A stretch of 64,000 nt of DNA from Zingiber officinale (lineage: Eukaryota; Streptophyta; Magnoliopsida; Zingiberales; Zingiberaceae), in the NCBI RefSeq assembly GCF_018446385.1, contig NC_055987.1, forward strand, positions 8,207,705-8,271,704, read 5' to 3'. This document shows, one piece after another, positions 1-31,100 of this stretch (its first letter is position 1; every line of letters starts with the position of its first letter). The notes under the pieces were generated by a model that saw nothing but the letters and a program-made list of their open reading frames with translations, was not told the origin of the DNA and ran no database searches. The translations under genes and the position numbers were made by a program.

Positions 1-167
1 TGTTGCTGTCGTCGGGCGTCCTGTTTCAGTTGCCCGAGAATGAGCGGGCAGTGGAGTTCGGCAATCTCAAGACCAACGACTTCACCATCATCACCCACGT
101 CATCATCTACTTCGCTCTCCTCACCATCCTCCTCATCGCCATAGGCCTCCACATACACATCCATTAG
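1..167 (+). CDS. DUF3339 small membrane protein, 3' part only
   Basis: The open frame enters from the window edge (first full codon at base 3) and stops at 165-167, giving 54 residues. It reads LLSSGVLFQLPENERAVEFG, then a hydrophobic stretch THVIIYFALLTILLIAIGLH that forms the second membrane helix. Plant DUF3339 proteins are about 68-70 residues with two helices around a conserved LFQLPG-N-R-VEFGN loop, so only about 14 N-terminal residues lie outside. One difference from the usual loop is E for G in LPEN. The family has no settled biochemical role. A second, truncated copy on the same strand starts at 2332, so the pair looks like a tandem duplication. I am confident of the family and cannot judge expression because the promoter is outside the window. 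Confidence 0.85.
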   Translation, partial: LLSSGVLFQLPENERAVEFGNLKTNDFTIITHVIIYFALLTILLIAIGLHIHIH

Positions 168-485
168 AAATATGTAGTAGTGATGAATGGTCGATTAAAG
201 CTGTTATTTATTATATGGAAATCAATATGTTTGGTCATCTCTTTTGTGCACTGTAATTCATACTTTTTTTTAGAAAAATAAAAAATAATGAATCATCCGA
301 CCTTCATCCAACTCAGATTTCGAACAGGATCAATGGGTATTTAAACTGTTGACCCCGTTATGGGTCGGGGCCGAATCCAATCATGGTCAGTTATTGTTTT
401 AAGTCATCAAAGTATTGTTTAACAAAACAATAATAAAAAACTAAAGTATCAAAATCAAAGAGAGTTTATTTTTAATAATCAAGTG
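168..485. other. Downstream region of the DUF3339 gene
   Basis: AT-rich, with no open frame of note. It probably contains the 3' UTR of the preceding gene and ends at the target duplication of the solo LTR. Confidence 0.4.
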
Positions 486-490
486 TTTTC

Positions 491-1388
491 TGTTGGACCC
501 CATGGTTATTTTGATATGATCAACCAAGGTAGGTTAGGTCCTATTTATTATTTGATCCCTGTATCTAAGTGTGCAGGAGCTTATGAGCGCAGGAAGTCGA
601 GCAGAAGACGCAGCTAGCGAGAAGGACGGCACGGGAAGGGAGCCGACGGGCTCGGTGTGTCCGAAGGACGAAGGAGCTGCGAAAAAGTATACCGGTGGAC
701 GAGAAGAACGTGCACGACGTTCGAGGGACGAGAAACCAGGTTGGAAGCCTACTCGAGGAGAAAGCCGGAAATTGGGTTCGGATGAGCCATATTTTGGTTG
801 GTCGCAATCACCCAAGCAATCGGAACTTCGGAAGGAAAAAGGAAGATGAAGACAAGCTGAAGAAGCTATTCGAGGCGCCCTCAACATTGAAAGCGCCCTC
901 AACATTTAAGGCGCCCTCAACATTTAAGGCGCCCTCAATGTTGTTGAGGGCGCCCTCAACCTGGTCAATATGATCGTTTGCAATCGGATAGAGTTTTATC
1001 CGGTCAAACCCCTTGGAGGCTCCCTCAACCCCTTTGGAGGCGCCTTCAAGACTCGAGATAGAATTTCCAAGAGCTATATAAAGGCTCCTGAAGTTAGGAA
1101 ATTATTCAATTAACTCTGTAATCAATTCCTAGTAACTTGTGAGCTTTCTTAATGTGTAAAAAGACTTCTCCGCCTACAGTGAAGGAGACTTTCTTAATGC
1201 GTTTTCCAACTGCATTGGATTAACAACCTTCTTGGTTGTAACAATGCCAACTCGCTGAGTCTTCCTACTTTTCTGTTATTTTGTTTTAATTTTATTATTG
1301 CTATTTTAGAGTTAAAAGTTTTGAGGAGGATATTTTTATTTTACAGGCAATTCATCCCTCCTCTCTTGTTGGCCTCGCTGCACCAACA
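491..1388. mobile_element. Solo LTR of an LTR retrotransposon with 5-bp target duplication
   Basis: The 898-bp unit begins TGTTGG and ends CCAACA, the inverted termini typical of LTRs, and is bracketed by TTTTC at 486-490 and again at 1389-1393. A promoter-like CTATATAAAGG sits near 1073-1083. Upstream of it, in the presumed U3 part, are three 18-bp units starting GCGCCCTCAACATT (875-928) followed by a short GGCGCCCTCAA palindrome. No internal coding part is present, so it is the relic of LTR-LTR recombination. The GC-rich 570-850 part gives open frames on both strands with no family resemblance. The lineage is probably copia, from general appearance only. The intact duplication suggests moderate age. 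Confidence 0.82.
875..955. repeat. 18-bp tandem repeat plus palindrome inside the LTR
   Basis: Three units of 18 bp (875-892, 893-910, 911-928) read GCGCCCTCAACATTKAAR. A fourth partial unit runs into an inverted repeat GCGCCCTCAA / TTGAGGGCGC with a 5-bp loop. The location, about 120-200 bp before the TATA-like box of the LTR, suggests U3 enhancer repeats. That role is inferred. Confidence 0.75.
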
Positions 1389-1393
1389 TTTTC

Positions 1394-2331
1394 TCCCCCT
1401 CAATATATCTAGAGTATTTAATATTATTATATACTTCAGGATATAGACAGTGGACGTATGTCATCTTTAGTGTAATAGTCAGGGGTTGAATTTTAGGAAC
1501 TGACGATATTAGGTATGTACCTTATAGTTACAATTCTCATTATAAGCATCCATATCAGTTATCTTATTCAAAAATTTTATTTTAAATTTTGGATAGGATA
1601 ATGAAATCTATTCCTTAAGTATTATAGAGGAGAGAGTGAAAATTAAATATCTAAATTTTAAAAATAAAATTTATTCCATAAATATTATAGCGGAGAGAGA
1701 AAAAATAAAAAAAAAATGAGTGTATTATGTAATAAAATATGAATATTTAAATTTAATAAACTAACTTTTTTTTGTTTTTTATCATAAATTGTACTTTATA
1801 TAAGGTGGTTAGTGACGATATTTTCAGATAAAAAACAATTGATAGCTACAATATTTACTTATCTTGTTCAATATAAGACTGTAGTCCTAGCTATACTAGG
1901 ATAGTAACTGCGAAACGGTAATACTACTGTTTCATAGTGAATGTAGCAAGAAGATAATAATATCTATACTTATGCACACAGCTATATCATTTCACAAGAC
2001 AATGATGGGATGGAGAGATTTTTTATTTAAAATAAATTCATTTGTCCGATAAAATTGGGATTCGAAGCCCATGATTTTACAGTGTCCACTTCCTCTTCGC
2101 TGACTTCACCAGCCATATCTACACGCTCCCGCTATTCTTCGGCTCGGAGTCGCCATCCAATTAATGGCAATCCTTATCGTGACATGGTCCATTCCGTCTT
2201 CCAAATTAAGGCAGAACCTCTTATCATCTTCCAGTCTTCCGCTTGAGTCATAGAGATCACAGATCAGAGCATCCATCGAATATAATTAAGTATAAAAACA
2301 GAGCAGGGAGAGTGCACCTATAATAGAGGAG
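1394..2331. promoter_or_regulatory. AT-rich intergenic region and promoter of the second DUF3339 copy
   Basis: No gene seen. An imperfect direct repeat with a period of about 63 bp occurs at 1608-1650 and 1671-1712 (shared core ATTATAG-GGAGAGAG). A TATA-like TATAAAAA lies at 2291-2298, about 34 bp before the ATG of the truncated DUF3339 copy, and is the best promoter candidate in the region. It could also serve the carbonic anhydrase-like gene that follows. Confidence 0.45.
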
Positions 2332-2592
2332 ATGGCGGACTGGGGGCCTGTGGCGGTAGCAGTTCTACTCTTCGTGTTGCTGTCGCCAGGCGTCCTGTTT
2401 CAGTTGCCTGGAAACGACCGGGCAGTGGAGTTCGGCAACCTAAAGACCAACGGGTCAATGGCCTCTATTGGCCCGGCCCGATCCATTAGATCGAAAACCC
2501 ACAAACCCGTTGGCTGGTTTCATCCTCGACTCGTGCCCGTTCTACGCCGGTCTGTTTTGTGTCGCCCCCTTTCCCTCTCCTCCCTTCTCTAG
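2332..2592 (+). pseudogene. Truncated DUF3339 copy with novel tail
   Basis: The first 40 residues are a canonical DUF3339 start (MADWGPVAVAVLLFVLLSPG, then LFQLPGN-R-VEFGNLKTN), closely matching the copy at 1-167. Family similarity stops at about 2451. The second membrane helix is missing and the frame runs on through 46 unrelated, basic residues (including RSIRSKTHKP) to a stop at 2590-2592, only 7 bp before the ATG of the carbonic anhydrase-like gene. It therefore looks like a tandem duplicate cut at its 3' end. If transcribed from its own TATA-like box it would act as an upstream frame for the next gene. Whether the 86-residue product exists is unknown. Confidence 0.7.
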
Positions 2593-2599
2593 ATTGGAA

Positions 2600-5500
2600 A
2601 TGGCGGCGTCGCTTGCTCGTCTCTCGCGAAGAACCCTTGCTGCTCCAACCCCCATCCTGCCCCTCCTACGTTCCCTTTCCACTGAAGCCGTGCCATCTCC
2701 GTCTGTTTCGCCGGTGGCGCCGCCGCCGCCTGCTGTGTCGGATCGCGTGAGGTGGGACTATCGAGGGCAGCGACGGATCATTCCCTTGGGGCAGTGGCTG
2801 CCCAAGATTGCTGTCGACGCTTACGTCGCGCCAAACGTCGTTCTCGCCGGGCAGGTCACTGTCTACGACGGCGCCTCTGTTTGGAACGGCTCCGTCCTCC
2901 GAGGCGACCTTAACAAGATCACAATCGGATTTTGCTCCAACATCCAGGAACGGTGCGTCCTCCACGCTGCCTGGAATATTCCCACAGGTTCCCTCGTTCC
3001 TCTGACCTTGATTGACTAGTTTTAGTTTTAATTCTTTGGCGGAATTTTAATTTGATTTGGAACTCTGCGCTTGTATTCATATGTTCTCTATGACACATTC
3101 TTCTTTTCTTCCCAATTCGGCTCCCTCCGTGAGAACTGGCGCCTGCCAATTTAATAACCATGAAATATCCCAATCAAGATTTGATTTTTTGGAGATTTTT
3201 GAGACAATTATTCGAGAATTTTAACCAACAATGCTCGAAACTATAATCAAATAATTTTAGTGTCTAATACTGAACATTATAAAGATAGCCACTTGGATCT
3301 ATGTTTGGGTGTTCAGTGAGCTACTGCTGATTGGTAAGATGCAGATGTCCATTAGATTTCCACCCATGAGCTATCCTCACAAAAGAAGAGGATATCACCA
3401 TAGTGCAAGGATCTTGAATTTCAAATTATTGTCTGAAATTGGATGACTGCAACTCTCGTTTGGTATTTTTCTGAATTTTTGATTGATTTCTCATATGAAA
3501 TTCTTATCGATTTAAGTAATATCTTTTGAATGTGCTAGCTTTCCAGAATCATTCAGGTTAATGTTTATGTTTTCCCTATTAAAGGACGAATTTTGTGTTG
3601 AATAGGATGATTGGTTTGGGACTTTCACCTTCTTTTAGCGTGGCCACTCCTCATTTATATTGTTGCTACTTGTAAATAATTCTAGCAACATGTCCAATGG
3701 ACAACACATAGCCCAAGAGAAATATAGATGGTTAATATATGCACATGAAATATGAACCAAATTACTGCATCCGTTGTATAACCCAAAATAACTGTTATAC
3801 TAAGAATGTGGTCAATAGATTCATAAATTTTGTTAACTATAGGAGGGATCACATTCTGCAAAGGAACTATACATGTATTGAACAATATTTTCCATGATTT
3901 TCCTTCAAGTTAATTCCTTTTTCCTTATTTGAGATTCATAAAATTGTTAATTCTAGAGCAGTCAAGATAAGGTTTGTGCATGAAGTTGAGGGGACATAGC
4001 TATGCCCTAATTATGGTGTGAGCATCATAATACATCTCTCAATGAGAGGCTGGATACTATAGCCAAACCTGATTGAAATCTTTAAAATTTTGCTACAAGT
4101 CTTGGATTATAGAATCAATTTAATTGATTGAGGAGCCAAAATTGGGTTTTTGAATAGCTATTTCTGTCTTGTTACAGAATAATACCCATGATCATACATA
4201 ACATTTTTTAAGAATTTAAGATTAAAAGAGAACTGATCTTCATGTAGATTTAGTAGACACTAGTATGAGATCAAATTAAATAAATGTTTGTTGGCATTAA
4301 AGAAGAATTAAGAAGAATGGAAATTCATATATAAATCTTTCAGATCCTTGTAATGTTTGCTTATGCTGATTGTGAAGTGTTTTAATGGTTATTTGCTATA
4401 ATCTATTGGTATTCAGTGATTGATGAAGCCAGGATATCTACATTGAGGAGCTTGGGGTTTGTGAAATTAAACTCAAAGAAAAGTTTCCTTGGGGTTCAGA
4501 ATTTTTTAGCTGTGTTATATTACAATTTTGTTAGATTGTTGTTTGCTCAAAAAACACAATTACTAAGTGTAATGCACAAACATAATCTGGTCATGTCTAG
4601 ATTGATAAGATGATTTTGTTAACTATAATTTTCATCATTCGAAATAGTTAAGATGGATAAAAAAAAGTTTTAGGTAGATCCAATTGCAAAAACACAGTTT
4701 AGTGATGTCAAGCTTGCTAAGAGTAGTCCCCACGGGACGGGCAGACGGTCATTGCATGGGGTGTTGCCACCAAGAGGTCTAGAGGTCAATTCCTAGCGGC
4801 CAGGGCGATCCTGTCCTCCCCCATGCAATGGTCATTGTTCAAAAGGCCAAAAAAAGTCACCCGTGGTTTACCTCTCTACAAATGACTATGGGACCGATTG
4901 CGTGGGCTGTCTAGGGTCAACATATGACTTTTTGCCACAAAGGCTGCTAAAAGTATTTTGTGAAACATAATTTTCATCATTTAGAATAGTTGAGATCAAT
5001 GGACATTAGATCCTTGTAAGAGTTTTAGGTATCTCAAATATTAATGATAATATAATTAATAGGACAAAGAATGGGTGATCAAAGTTAGAGAGAAGCTTAT
5101 GCAGTTTGTTTGATCATTGTGTCCCCCTTTGGCTAAAAAGAGTATTTTATAAGATGTAGTATGATCCATCATATTTATGGATAGAGTATTGGATTATGTA
5201 ACAATATGTACAGAGAGTTAATGAAGCAGATTCATGAATGTTAAAATAGTTGTGTGCATTTAGTAAAAAAAGGTTAAAATAAAAAATATTCATGTTTAAA
5301 GAAATTAGGTACATCTCCAATAAATTAGAAAAAATGAGACAATAGATTGAAACGAAATAGACATATTGAAAGATGACCATAGATTCTTTAGTTAGAAGAT
5401 GTAAGGGCTACAGGAAAACCAAAGAAAACATTATGTTTTAATTAATTTGAATGTTATTAATGATTTGCCCTGCTTAGAGTTGGTAGGATGGATGAAATTC

Positions 5501-6324
5501 GTTTAGCCAAACCCTAAATAGTTTGGTTATGACTTGATGAAGATGATGATAATTTTCATCATTTCCTGTACATGGACTTTGTTGGGCCCTACATAGCTAT
5601 CATGTCAGTTAGATGAACAAAACATATACTTGTTTGTTAATGACAAATGTTCCAATACACAGTATGAGATCCTCTCACTCATAGGTTTTTAGAGAGGAAT
5701 AGCACAACTGAATTTCTAATGGATTGTCTACCTGAAGATTGTTTGTTTTTCTCTTTCTTTAGATATGCTATTTCTAGATGTAACTGGATTCTGCTGATAG
5801 GACTTCAAGTGTTGTGATAATTTTATATTATCTTTTGTTGAATTTCTACTCCATTCTAACCAAGAGCGGATGTAGTTCATTTCTATTTCACCGATGAACA
5901 TGTTGACTATATTCAACGGGCTCATCTCCGATATGTTTGTGTGGCAGGACTCCCAGCTGAAACATCAGTTGACCGTTATGTAACGGTCGGTGCTTACAGT
6001 CTCCTGCGCTCGTGCACAATTGAGCCAGAATGCATAATCGGTCAGCACTCCGTTCTCATGGAAGGTTCGCTAGTGGAGACTAATTCAATCCTCGAAGCTG
6101 GGTCTGTCCTCCCCCCTAACCGTAGGATTCCAACTGGTGAACTTTGGGCGGGCAATCCAGCTCGGTTTGTTCGAAAGTTAACCCATGAAGAAATAGTCGA
6201 GATTCCCAAACTAGCCGTGGCAGTTAATGACCTCATGCAAAGCCACTTCTCGGAGTTCCTTCCATATTCTACAGCTTATTTGGAAGTGGAGAAGTTGAAA
6301 AAGACCCTAAACATTTCTCTTTGA
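2600..6324 (+). CDS. GAMMACAL: Gamma carbonic anhydrase-like protein, mitochondrial (complex I)
   Basis: Two exons, 2600-2987 and 5948-6324, encode 254 residues, matching the roughly 250 usual for plant gamma-CAL proteins. The start is chosen at MAASLARLSRRTLAAP, an Arg/Ser/Ala-rich mitochondrial presequence; an in-frame ATG at 2468 would add an unrelated leader. The left-handed beta-helix follows, with VVLAGQVTVYDGASVWNGSV, then RCVLHAAWNIPTG across the splice and GELWAGNPARFVRKLT near the end. One zinc-ligand histidine position is kept (VLHAA), but the segment carrying the other two in true gamma-CAs reads VGAYSLLRSCT here, so it is expected to be non-catalytic, as is known for CAL subunits. 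These sit with gamma-CAs in the matrix-side spherical domain of plant complex I. Intron 1 (2988-5947) carries a SINE-like repeat and a decayed LINE tail. Confidence 0.95.
4726..4945 (+). mobile_element. SINE-like short repeat in the gamma-CAL intron
   Basis: A GC-rich 220-bp block in AT-rich intron DNA. It starts GTCCCCACGGGACGGGCAG and ends GACTTTTTGCCACAA. Near-identical direct repeats flank it: GCTAAGAGTA (4716-4725) and GCTAAAAGTA (4946-4955). GGTCAATTCC near 4786 resembles a pol III B box. Internally CATTGCATGGGG (about 4752) is repeated inverted as CCCCCATGCAATG (about 4817), which could fold. The ending matches the smaller element at 24727-24844, so both probably belong to one family. 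No tRNA-like head is clear, so the SINE class is inferred. Confidence 0.6.
5060..5550 (+). mobile_element. Decayed LINE 3' end, probably RTE type
   Basis: Weak, interrupted resemblance to the C-terminal part of a plant non-LTR reverse transcriptase, ending in a tail like the usual RTE one (about 5495-5550: AGTTTGGTTATGACTTGATG followed by AAGATGATGATAA). Full-length elements end in a similar GGxTAAGGCTTGATGATGATG. It is heavily decayed and has no clear 5' limit. The call rests mainly on the tail and on better copies at 42066-42478 and 48560-48735. Confidence 0.4.
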
Positions 6325-7038
6325 AAGAACAGCTTCAGTTCGAGTCCGAAGAATAAGCTTTTGGCAGCACTTTCTCTCTTTGCCATCTAAAAGCCAAATG
6401 TATAACGAGTGAATGTATCTATTCATACGGCTGAATTTGTAGCCTTGCCTTCTACCATTTGTTTCAGTGGCTTGTAGCTATTCCACCATTGGACATGGTA
6501 CTTCAAGTTTTATTGTTCTGAGCAAGTGAAACTATTTTCCAAATAACTAGTAATGGAACTGATTTTGCTGTTCTAAGGGTTTTTCTTTTCTCAAGTAATT
6601 TCCCAATCAGTTTACTAATAACCCTGCTTAGAAATTTTTCCATTAATTTACCTACTTTATTTGCTTTCAAACTTAATTCCCCTTGCAACTCTTTGTCAAC
6701 TTAGCATTTTTATATTATATAACATTTCAGAATTTTTTTTTTCATATTTGTTTAAAATTTAAATGGCTCTGCTAAAATATTCAATTATTTTATGAAGATT
6801 ATTGATTGATTTTTATTATCTCAGGTAAAGAATGTACAGGTTGCAATTGATTTTAAATGACTCGGATGATTTCTGGTTCTTATTTGGCATTGAACCAGAG
6901 TGACTCGAAACTTTGTTTTTTGTTCTATTCGATTTTTAGTCTGCTATTAGGATAAATATCCTGAGCTAGGGATTCCCTTACTATTTGCCTTTCTACTAAG
7001 GCCTCTCCCCCCTCGCTCGACCTTGGGAGAAGCCATCT
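6325..7038. promoter_or_regulatory. Intergenic: gamma-CAL 3' UTR and synthetase promoter
   Basis: 713 bp between two same-strand genes. It must hold the terminator of the upstream gene and the promoter of the lysyl-tRNA synthetase. The last 50 bp become pyrimidine-rich (CCTCTCCCCCCTCGCTCG), typical of a 5' UTR. No convincing TATA box is near it. Confidence 0.4.
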
Positions 7039-26466
<19,428 letters not shown>

Positions 26467-28107
26467 GTCAACTCGAGGAGCAATGGTGAAATGTAAATTT
26501 GAGACCAGCAATTCTGTTGGGTGTGGAACTACTGCTCTTACCTGCCAGCAATTTTCCTGTTTATTTAATTTATGATGATCTTTGTTATAAAGTTAAGAAA
26601 TAAGAAGTCAGATCCCTTTTTTTTTTTCTTATTTGGGGAATTTTAAATTTCTTACTGCAGAAAAATGTGAAAAAACAATAATGCATTAGCTGATTCCCTC
26701 GGATTGGGTGGTACTAGTCCAGCCGAGTCAAATTTTGTGGTGTTTAAACTTGCTTGGTAAGTTAACCGAGCCAAGTTGAATCTAAAATAAATCAAATTAT
26801 TAAAATTATTGTTCAAGCTTGATTTAATTTTTTTTTATGAGTTTGAGTTTGGTTTGAATTTGGCTTGAGCTGGATCGTTTAAATATTATTTACGCTCTCA
26901 ATTTATGATTGTTGGATTGTTTAAAAATTTTAATTTTAAGTTTATTCAGTCTGTGGTAATTTAAATTTATTTATTTATTTATTTTAAATTATTTATTTTT
27001 TTATTTATTTAACATCTCGATAAGAATTTTATTGATGAACATAGTTTATGGATATTATTTATGAATTTTATTTGTGAATATTGTTCAGGAATATTAATGA
27101 GTTAAATATGTATTTGAGTTTTTTTTTTATTTATTATACCATCCGGAATTGATTTTAAATTTTAATATATATATATTATATACCATGTGAGCACATATAA
27201 TATTTTTAGTTTTAATTTTTTTTTAACTACATTATAATTTAGTCTCTAAATGCTAAATACAAAATCTAATTGGTTTAACTTGAGAGTTAAATAAAAATAA
27301 AAAAATTGCTTATTTAAGGTGTCTGGATCAATTCTTAACGTCCAGCAATATATATACTTGGACTAGAACAAGCGGATTTGCAGGAGCTAATGATGATTAT
27401 TGCTTACAATTCTTTTTATGGCTATTTCATGAAAAGTACTTATTTATCATTTTAAATTCAAGCCAAACCATTTATTTTCGAAGCGGTTCCTCTTGAAATT
27501 CTTTTACTACTGTCATACATTCTGCATCCAGGCACTTTATTGGTAGTTCCTTCATCTTGCAATTGGTAGAAACAAATTCAAACTAAAGTTTATTTCCTGA
27601 GAAGGCCAAATTTAAAATCTTACCTCTTGAGCAATACACAGCATAAATTCACAACGAACAACTCTAAAAGGCGTGTATATTATCGAATTGGAGCAAAACA
27701 ACAAATTAACAAATGGATTTACATTTTTTTAATTAATTAAGCAATGCCTATCAAACCCTTTGGTAAAAAAACATAGACAGAATGAGCATGTGTCAACGAC
27801 AAAGTTCGATGCATAACTCATCTATCTGAATCTCAGTTGCATTAGGGAGGACGAAGCTTTGTGTTATTTGGGATCCTTCACATTTTAAGTTCAAAGAGAT
27901 CCCATCTTGAGATGACTGCAAATAACCATAAATTGATGAGTTTTAGATTATAATTGATTGCATTCAACTTTTTTTTTAATCTTAGTATCTTCGTTAGGCA
28001 ATTTTTTCTACAAAGTCAAAAAGGAAAAAAAAAAAATCCAATAAGATTGAGTGAGATATGAAACTGTCGTTAGCATGATTAAATATAGAGGGGGAAAATT
28101 ACAGAAA
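26467..28107. other. Intergenic region between convergent 3' ends
   Basis: No gene. It lies between the synthetase stop and the rhomboid stop, so both terminators are here. From 26690 to about 27190 there is repeat-like sequence with GTTAACCGAGCCAAG and TTGAGTTTGGTTTGAATTTG, resembling scattered degenerate plant repeats, followed by AT-rich low-complexity DNA with many TTTATT runs. Confidence 0.4.
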
Positions 28108-31100
28108 TCATACCAAGCAAGAAATGGTTGTTTCCGTACAACTCGACATTCGTGTGGGCACGCAATGTATATAATGGCACCAAGAACAATATTCATTTGC
28201 ATCAATCCCACGAAACAACATCACAAGGCCTAATGTGAACCTGCATGATTCATTTATTAACTCTGCAGATCTTGATAGACGCAACAGTTCAATTGAGAAA
28301 AAAAGCCACAAGAACTACAAATTGCCAAGCAATGGATAGTGTGGGAAGGACAAAGAGGACCTAGAGTTAGGTGCATTAGTATGCTGTGGGACAAATACTT
28401 TCTAATACAATAAAATGGATGCGCACATGTGTCTTTGAATTGGATTTCATGAATCCCAATTTAACTGAAAATTGAGTAAGAATGTTTTCAAAGATGTAAA
28501 AAGCACATATACGTCTATAATTTACTGGATGATCAATAAGTCTAAGTGGATCGGTGGCAGAGGTACGTGATAGATTACTGAAAGTAGGAGGTCTTATTTC
28601 CTAGGGCTCAACTCTCCTCTTTCCCTCCTGTCAATGTATATCATTATGGCTTCTATGCTGCCTTACATTCATATTACATTCTCAGAGTATATGGATTCTC
28701 TTCCAGCTTTAAGTCTTAGTTGGAGAGATACCCTCACTTCTGTATCCCTGGTCTCTAATTTTCCAACCATAGCTTCAAGTTGAACCTCTAACGTTGGCAG
28801 GGATGGCGCACATGTTGATATGTTAGAATGGTCTAAACTGCAAGAGCTCCTTGTAGTATGTTAGGAATAGCCTCTCAAAATTCATCCAAAGCTTGAACTA
28901 GTCATGAAAAATTAGGCAAAAGCCTTCAAAGTGACAATTTGGTGGAGTGATCTGCAGTGTCTCTGTGAGCAATAAAATCCTTGTGGACATTATACAACTC
29001 TATTTCTAATGGCAATTGGTTAGCTGAATTGTGTATGGCTATAGTCATATTGATCCATCTTTGACTTCAGAAAAAGCGCTCATTATAATGCTAATGATGA
29101 AGTAACTACATGTCAATCAGTTCAATGAGGCTAGGTAAAGGTGGAAGCTTGAATCAGATGGCAAGTTCAATGAGGCTACGTAAAGGTGCAGCAGTGCTAT
29201 CCTTACAATAATTCGTTAAAAAATTAAAAAAAAAATAAAGAATGGTAACCTAATAAATAAATGGCATGTTCAGACCTGGAGCAGCTGAACAGGGTGGCAG
29301 CTAAAATTTGGTTTCAGGTCGCTACATCCTTATGCATATGTAAGAAGATGTCTACTGTATCCTTGTTCAAGGCTGCTGCTTGTGGTCTGGAGGGCCCAAT
29401 TATTTGTGTGTGTGTGTGTGTGTGTGTATAGATAAACCTAAAACCTATTTGGTCCACTAATCGTTTTCTAAAAAAATGTCATGTCGCATGAAGATTTTTT
29501 AGTTCTATAGGTGTCGAACTCAAAATGTAATAACCAAATGTTAACAGGTACATCCATCAAATCTATGAGTCAAACTTTGCAATAAGTGGATCCTTTAAGT
29601 GAAATTATCATTATTGAGTAGCTGATGTGGAGTTCCAATGTGGTTTCTAACTGGATTCTTGAGACTGGTTAAATGTCCAATCACCCTCAAAAGTAATAGA
29701 AAAAGGAGTTAATCATTTTGGGTCATCACTGCAAGTGGATTATCATTACGTTGGAACATCTAAATGTACTTCAACACACATCAGGAGGTACTTGAGTCTT
29801 CCGAGAAGGAGAGAACCTACTTAACCTCATAATGTTTAATAAAAGGTAACCCAATGAGATTTGGAATTCCAAACTTTTATGGGCAGCTCACAACATAACC
29901 TTGTTACTTTGTTTCAAAGCAACAACAGGCTAAGGTAATCATTTTGTCTTCATGCAACTACCGCACTTGCACCTACAGCTACAATCAGAGTTCAACTAGA
30001 AACTGCCAGATTGGACATCAACTGCTCAACGATGACGAGCAAATTAAATTGTAAACAACCCATTTAATTCAAAGATCTAACCAACAGAAGCTTCTGTGGA
30101 ATGCACCCGCTAAGAATCACCTACCTAGTCGGCCACTATATCCCAACTATGGCTCTTATAGATACTTCAGCTCTCTTTTTGACAACAAATTTTCTTCCAA
30201 GTCCAAACTATCATTTATTCTCCTGCGTGAATATTCTACTGAATCAATCGCTATATTAAGACTCCATTGGGCACATGGCTTGCATTTTGCCATTTTTGGC
30301 TGTCAAGAATTCTGAACCCAAGCTAAAATACTAGGGTTCCATTTGCTCGAAGGTTGATATAACCAGATTCAAAATGCTACTACTTCATCCCATTTCACTT
30401 TGAGTCAAATTGGAAGCTCATATTGAGAAGTAACAATAACTGATAAAAACCAATAATTACCAACTGATAAACTACTGAAAACAATAGTTCAATACTAAAT
30501 TAAGGAAAACACTAATTATACTAAAAGATCGTCCTAGTTTTCTCTATTTTAACCTTAATTTTTAATTATGTATGGTAAATAATCAATAGTAAGTCATAAC
30601 TTTATTGCTTACCCAAATATTAGAAGCATGGTAGCAAAAATCCACAATACATACTGATAAGCAGTATACTTGGATTTCAATTTAGTTGCAATATATCCAT
30701 GTGGAACCTTCTTTTTGTTGACCCAGCCAAATTGGGGTCGAATTAAGAGCACAAATCCAAGAAAAAATCCAGATATAAATCCACCAATATGAGCAAAATT
30801 GTCCACATGTGGGAGGATTCCAACAGCCAAGTTAAGTACAATAATCACCACAAGAGTGAACAATGCTGTTAACTGAAAAAGAAAATCAGAATTTTTAAAA
30901 TAAGCTAGGACAGTATAGGTACCCAGACAATATTACCAGCAGAACTTATTTTAATTAAATACTAAATCTCTGAGATTACCTTATTTGTGTAGATTGTCCA
31001 ATTGGTTAATAGTTCAGAAAGCATGGCACCCAGCAAACCAAACAGTGCACCAGAGGCACCTACAGAGACATTTGATTTGAGGAAGAGAGCAGATAACAAA

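Noticed and set aside
534-973. Several open frames on both strands of the GC-rich block
   Set aside because: They lie inside the solo LTR, overlap each other and show no protein family features.
2666-2965. Minus-strand frame over gamma-CAL exon 1
   Set aside because: Shadow of a GC-rich exon, with no domain.
2468-3019. Longer gamma-CAL reading frame from an upstream in-frame ATG
   Set aside because: The extra 44 residues are unlike any mitochondrial presequence, and MAASLARLSRR is a textbook start for one.
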